From Segatella copri (GTDB lineage Bacteria; Bacteroidota; Bacteroidia; Bacteroidales; Bacteroidaceae): 64,000 nucleotides of DNA. The stretch covers positions 1-64,000 of the forward strand of contig NZ_VZAD01000076.1 in NCBI RefSeq assembly GCF_009495355.1. Direction: 5' to 3'. The translations under genes and the position numbers were made by a program. Positions 62,001-64,000 of this stretch are shown here, piece after piece. Numbering within the stretch: position 1 is the stretch's first letter; every line of letters starts with the position of its first letter. The notes under the pieces are model-generated. The model searched no databases. It was not told the origin of the DNA and worked only from the letters and a program-made list of their open reading frames with translations.

Positions 62001-62652
62001 TCGTCAGCCACTGCAGCAGATCATGATTCCTGCCGTAGATGATGTACAGAAGGCACACATCGAGGCAGTAGCCGGACTGTTGAAGAACGAGGTGAACGTG
62101 AAGGAGGTTAACTTCATAGAGGGGCAGGGTATTCTCGTGAAGAAGGTGAAGTGTAACTTCAGAGTGATGGGTAAGAAGTTCGGCAAGCTGATGAAGGGTG
62201 TTGCTGCCCAGATGTCTGCGCTCGACCAGGACCAGATTGCAGCCTTCGAAAAGGCAGGCAACATCACACTGAACGTTGACGGACAGGAAGCCGTGGTAGA
62301 GGTAGCCGACGTGGAGATTATCTCAGAGGATATCCCAGGATGGCTCGTATCTAACGAGGGTAATCTGACCGTAGCGCTTGAGGTAGAGTTGACTCCTGAA
62401 TTGAAGAAGGAGGGTATGGCCCGTGAGCTGATCAACCGTATCCAGAACCTCCGCAAGGAGACAGGTCTTGAGATTACCGACCGCATCAAGGTGACTGTGG
62501 CTCCTAACGAGGAGACCAATGCTGCCATAGAGGCTTTCGGCGACTACATCAAGACACAGGTGTTGGCTGACTCTATCCTGATAGCAGAAAACAATGGATC
62601 AGAAACTGAGTTCGACGAGTTCAAGCTCAATATTCTGGTAGAGAAAAATTAA
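59041..62652 (+). CDS. ileS: isoleucyl-tRNA synthetase
   Basis: A 1203-residue class I synthetase for tRNA-Ile. The HIGH signature appears as HPGIHH near residue 58 and KMSKS as KMSKH near 760. The editing domain lies at about 200-430 (AWTTTPWTLPSN near 238). The length and the C-terminal region with a long extra domain place it in the IleS2-like group shared with eukaryotes, a group often associated with lower mupirocin sensitivity. Heads a run of genes: ileS, dksA-like, lspA, lipoprotein. Confidence 0.97.
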   Translation: MAKKFAEHNGLNLTKTNNDVLAEWEKNDIFHKSIDEREGCPQFIFFEGPPSANGHPGIHHVLARSIKDTFNRYKTMKGFQVHRKAGWDTHGLPVELGVEKELGITKKDIDNKASEKYISTEDYNHKCRENVMKFTAEWRELTEKMGYFVDLDHPYITYDNKYIETLWWLLKQLYNKGLLYKGYTIQPYSPGAGTGLSSHELNQPGCYRDVKDLTTTAQFLIKDPKAEWTKWGKPYFIAWTTTPWTLPSNVALCVGPKIDYVAIETYNLYNGEPMTLVMAEALVGSYLKADQECKEGDLLPFDKEKKQCPWRVIDHMKGTDLEGMHYEQLLPWVKPCEKVDAFAPAFVTEYAAAHPEKVFASEDGRDKFVEMDSEAFRVILGDYVTIDDGTGIVHIAPTFGADDAKVAKDANIPALYLINKKGETRPMVDLQGKFYLIEDLDANFVNACVNKEAYAHHAGDYVKNAYDPQFNVDGVWDKKASDKAEDLNIVLCYELKQEGKAFKSEKHVHNYPHCWRTDKPILYYPLDSWFIKDTARKERMVELNKTINWQPESTGTGRFGNWLENLNDWNLSRSRFWGTPLPIWRDENRGEKCIGSLEELYAEIEKSVAAGIMQSNPLKENGFVPGDYSQENYDKIDLHRPYVDKIVLVNEEGKPMYRESDLIDVWFDSGSMPYAQLHYPFEGEMARGTEADRDALIHSTYEGYAIPPKFYPADFINEGVDQTRGWFFTLHAIATMVFDSVAFKNVISSGLVLDAKGNKMSKHVGNVTNPFEMIDKYGADPVRFYMMTNSEPWDNLKFDPNGVDETRRKFFGTLYNTYSFFALYANVDGFDAEAAQVPFEKRPEIDRWILSSLNTLIKGVDRELAGYDPTRAGRLIDAFVNDDLSNWYVRLNRKRFWGKEMSEDKLSAYQTLYTCLMTVAKLLAPFAPFYADELYHDLGGELESVHLDKYPVADEAAIDADLEERMAIAQKITSMVLALRRKVNIKVRQPLQQIMIPAVDDVQKAHIEAVAGLLKNEVNVKEVNFIEGQGILVKKVKCNFRVMGKKFGKLMKGVAAQMSALDQDQIAAFEKAGNITLNVDGQEAVVEVADVEIISEDIPGWLVSNEGNLTVALEVELTPELKKEGMARELINRIQNLRKETGLEITDRIKVTVAPNEETNAAIEAFGDYIKTQVLADSILIAENNGSETEFDEFKLNILVEKN

Positions 62653-62686
62653 TCATACATTTTTATTAACTTAATACTTAATATCT

Positions 62687-63070
62687 ATGGCAAGCGAAAA
62701 GAAAAGATACAGTGATGAGGAGCTCGAGGAGTTCCGCGACATCATAAACGAGAAACTGAAAGTGGCACGAGCCAATTATGAGGAAATGATGGCACAGCTC
62801 AATCATTCAAACAGTAATGACATCATTGATACATCACCCACCTACAAGGCTTTGGAGGAGGGTAGTGAGGCTCAGAGCAAAGAGGAGATTATCCAGATGG
62901 CACAGCGCCAGCAGAAATTCATCTTGGGGTTGGAGGCCGCTCTCATTCGCATCAAGAACAAAACTTACGGTATCGACCGTGAGACAGGAGAGTTGATTCC
63001 TAAAGAGCGTCTCCGGGCTGTTCCGCATGCTACGTTGAGTGTCGCTTCTAAGCAAGCCAGAAAGCATTAA
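62687..63070 (+). CDS. TraR/DksA family regulator lacking zinc-finger cysteines
   Basis: A 127-residue protein of the DksA/TraR family, whose members bind RNA polymerase in its secondary channel. The N-terminal coiled coil is about 5-80 (EELEEFRDIINEKLKVARAN). The finger region reads KNKTYGIDRETGELIPKERL: no cysteine is present anywhere in the protein. The ERLRAVPHATLS signature at 107-118 is typical of the family. A zinc-free member is likely. 34 bp after ileS; the stop is directly followed by a repeat element. Confidence 0.9.
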   Translation: MASEKKRYSDEELEEFRDIINEKLKVARANYEEMMAQLNHSNSNDIIDTSPTYKALEEGSEAQSKEEIIQMAQRQQKFILGLEAALIRIKNKTYGIDRETGELIPKERLRAVPHATLSVASKQARKH

Positions 63071-63232
63071 CTCAACTTTCGCAAACAGGGAAGTAAAAAA
63101 AGTTAAAGGAGTTAGACAAATGCTTTAGAGCACTTGAAATAAAACATCAAGGCTATTGGCTATAACTTCTAACGACTGAAGGGAGTGATAACTTCTTTAA
63201 CTTTTATAACTTCTGAACTTGCCAAAGTTCAA
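63071..63232. repeat. interspersed inverted-repeat element, copy B
   Basis: Starts CTCAACTTTCGCAAACAGGGAAG directly after the dksA-like stop and ends CTTGCCAAAGTTCAA. It shares GGCTATTGGCTATAACTTCTAACGA and GTGATAACTTCTTTAACT with copy A. It fills the gap before lspA. No ORF. Confidence 0.8.
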
Positions 63233-63242
63233 TTATTAATAA

Positions 63243-63947
63243 ATGAAGCAATGTAAAATTCATACAGGATGGCTCGTCACGGCAATGGTGGTGATATTGC
63301 TGGTTATTGACCAGATAATCAAGCTATATATCAAAACCCACTTTTACCTTGGTGAGTCTGTTCGTGTTACAGACTGGTTCTTTATAGATTTCGTGGAGAA
63401 CAATGGTATGGCATGGGGCATGTCGTTTATCAACAAGCTCACGCTGAGTTTGGTTCGTACTGTTGCCATCATTGTCCTGCTGTGCTATCTGCGCAACATC
63501 ATCAAGGCCGGAACCCATCGCCTGCTGTATATCTATATGGTGGCGCTGGTTACCACGGGTGCCATTGGCAATATGATAGACTCTATGTTCTATGGTCTCA
63601 TATTCACTTCTTCCGAACCTTTCTATGTAGCCAAATTTGTACCTTTTGGTCAAGGTTACTCAGCATTTATGATGGGTAAGGTGGTCGATATGTTCCGTTT
63701 TCCTTTCTTCACCTTTACATGGCCTTCGTGGTTCCCGTTTTGGGGAGGAAGCGAGTTTACGTTCTTCGATCCGGTATTCAACTTTGCCGACTCTTGTGTC
63801 ACGGTAGGTATCATCTCTCTCTTGCTCTTCTGTCGTAAGGAGTTGGAGGCTTTAGGTAAGAAGGAGGAGGTTTTGGACAAGAAAGAAGAAACTTCGGATA
63901 AGAATAAGGAGAATTTAGACACGAAGAATGAGGAGGAAAAGGCATGA
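63243..63947 (+). CDS. lspA: lipoprotein signal peptidase
   Basis: A 234-residue inner-membrane aspartic protease that removes signal peptides from prolipoproteins. Motifs: LVIDQIIKLYIKTHF near 20, FVENNGMAWGM near 50, and the catalytic Asp pair in GNMIDSMFYG near 112 and NFADSCVTVG near 181. Four membrane helices are visible. It is longer than the usual about 160-170 residues because of an insertion (about 120-175) and a charged Lys/Glu tail of about 35 residues (EVLDKKEETSDKNKENLD). Translationally coupled to the next gene. Confidence 0.95.
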   Translation: MKQCKIHTGWLVTAMVVILLVIDQIIKLYIKTHFYLGESVRVTDWFFIDFVENNGMAWGMSFINKLTLSLVRTVAIIVLLCYLRNIIKAGTHRLLYIYMVALVTTGAIGNMIDSMFYGLIFTSSEPFYVAKFVPFGQGYSAFMMGKVVDMFRFPFFTFTWPSWFPFWGGSEFTFFDPVFNFADSCVTVGIISLLLFCRKELEALGKKEEVLDKKEETSDKNKENLDTKNEEEKA

Positions 63948-64000
63948 TGAAAATGAAGCAGACTCTGTGGGTATTGGCTCTCTTGATGTCGGCATGCTGT
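63944..64000 (+). CDS. lipoprotein, N-terminal part (cut by window end)
   Basis: The frame ATGATGAAAATGAAGCAG overlaps the lspA stop by 4 bp and encodes MMKMKQTLWVLALLMSACC, a lipoprotein signal with lipobox LMSAC. In many Bacteroidales lspA is followed by a DUF4296 lipoprotein, so that is a plausible identity, but nothing of the mature protein is in view. Confidence 0.7.
   Translation, partial: MMKMKQTLWVLALLMSACC

Overview
The window is a piece of Bacteroidota chromosome, most like Prevotella/Segatella or a close Bacteroidales relative. The evidence is the repeated promoter type (TTTG, 19-20 bp, TAnnTTTG), the near absence of Shine-Dalgarno sequences, and family content typical of the phylum: a hybrid two-component regulator, a TonB-dependent receptor with surface lipoproteins, DUF4491 and DUF1573 proteins, type B ribosomal protein L31, and T9SS-like C-terminal tails. 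Species assignment is inference. Most of the window is ordinary core genome. I see no prophage, no insertion sequence with a transposase, no CRISPR array and no recognisable defence island.

Layout. 1-6.1 kb: a short tandem-repeat array, a DPM1-like glycosyltransferase, mfd and a stand-alone TrpB2-type tryptophan synthase beta. 6.1-8.7 kb: a secreted CotH-domain protein and a glutathione peroxidase. 8.9-14.4 kb: a hybrid two-component regulator that has lost its ATPase domain, divergent from two small Trp/Tyr/Asp-rich lipoproteins. 14.5-24.4 kb: a probable extracellular nucleic-acid or phosphoester utilisation region with a NUC1-type nuclease lipoprotein, two OB-fold lipoproteins, a TonB-dependent receptor, a secreted endonuclease/exonuclease/phosphatase-fold protein, a uracil-DNA-glycosylase-like protein and uridine kinase; rpmE2 and a 200-bp palindrome lie inside it. 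24.4-32 kb: a candidate structured RNA, a 23-bp repeat array, an M6 protease, an EFR1-type flavodoxin/ferredoxin, a DUF1573 protein, uvrA, rlmH and a DUF4491 protein. 32-40.2 kb: a phosphohexomutase, two small unknown proteins, type I asparaginase, thrS, then infC-rpmI-rplT. 40.5-40.9 kb: four identical tRNA-Pro(TGG) genes on an exact 105-bp period. 41-48.2 kb: a cytidylate-kinase-like protein, an LrgA/LrgB pair, a beta-helix lipoprotein, a TPR protein, cytidine deaminase, an M64 peptidase, a glucosaminidase and an HPPK-like protein. 48.2-53.8 kb: nrdG and nrdD separated by a repeat element, type II pantothenate kinase and a DASS-type anion transporter. 54-64 kb: a small membrane protein, a second 23-bp array, gyrA, a TPR protein, ileS, a DksA-like protein, lspA and the start of a lipoprotein cut by the window edge.

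Between the genes the window carries several repeat families: an about 160-200-bp inverted-repeat element (three near-complete copies and two ends), three arrays of 21-23-bp units, a GGTAAAAA spacer repeat in two intergenic gaps, and a long palindrome. The most unusual protein is the regulator at 8.9-12.8 kb, where HisKA is followed almost directly by the receiver domain.
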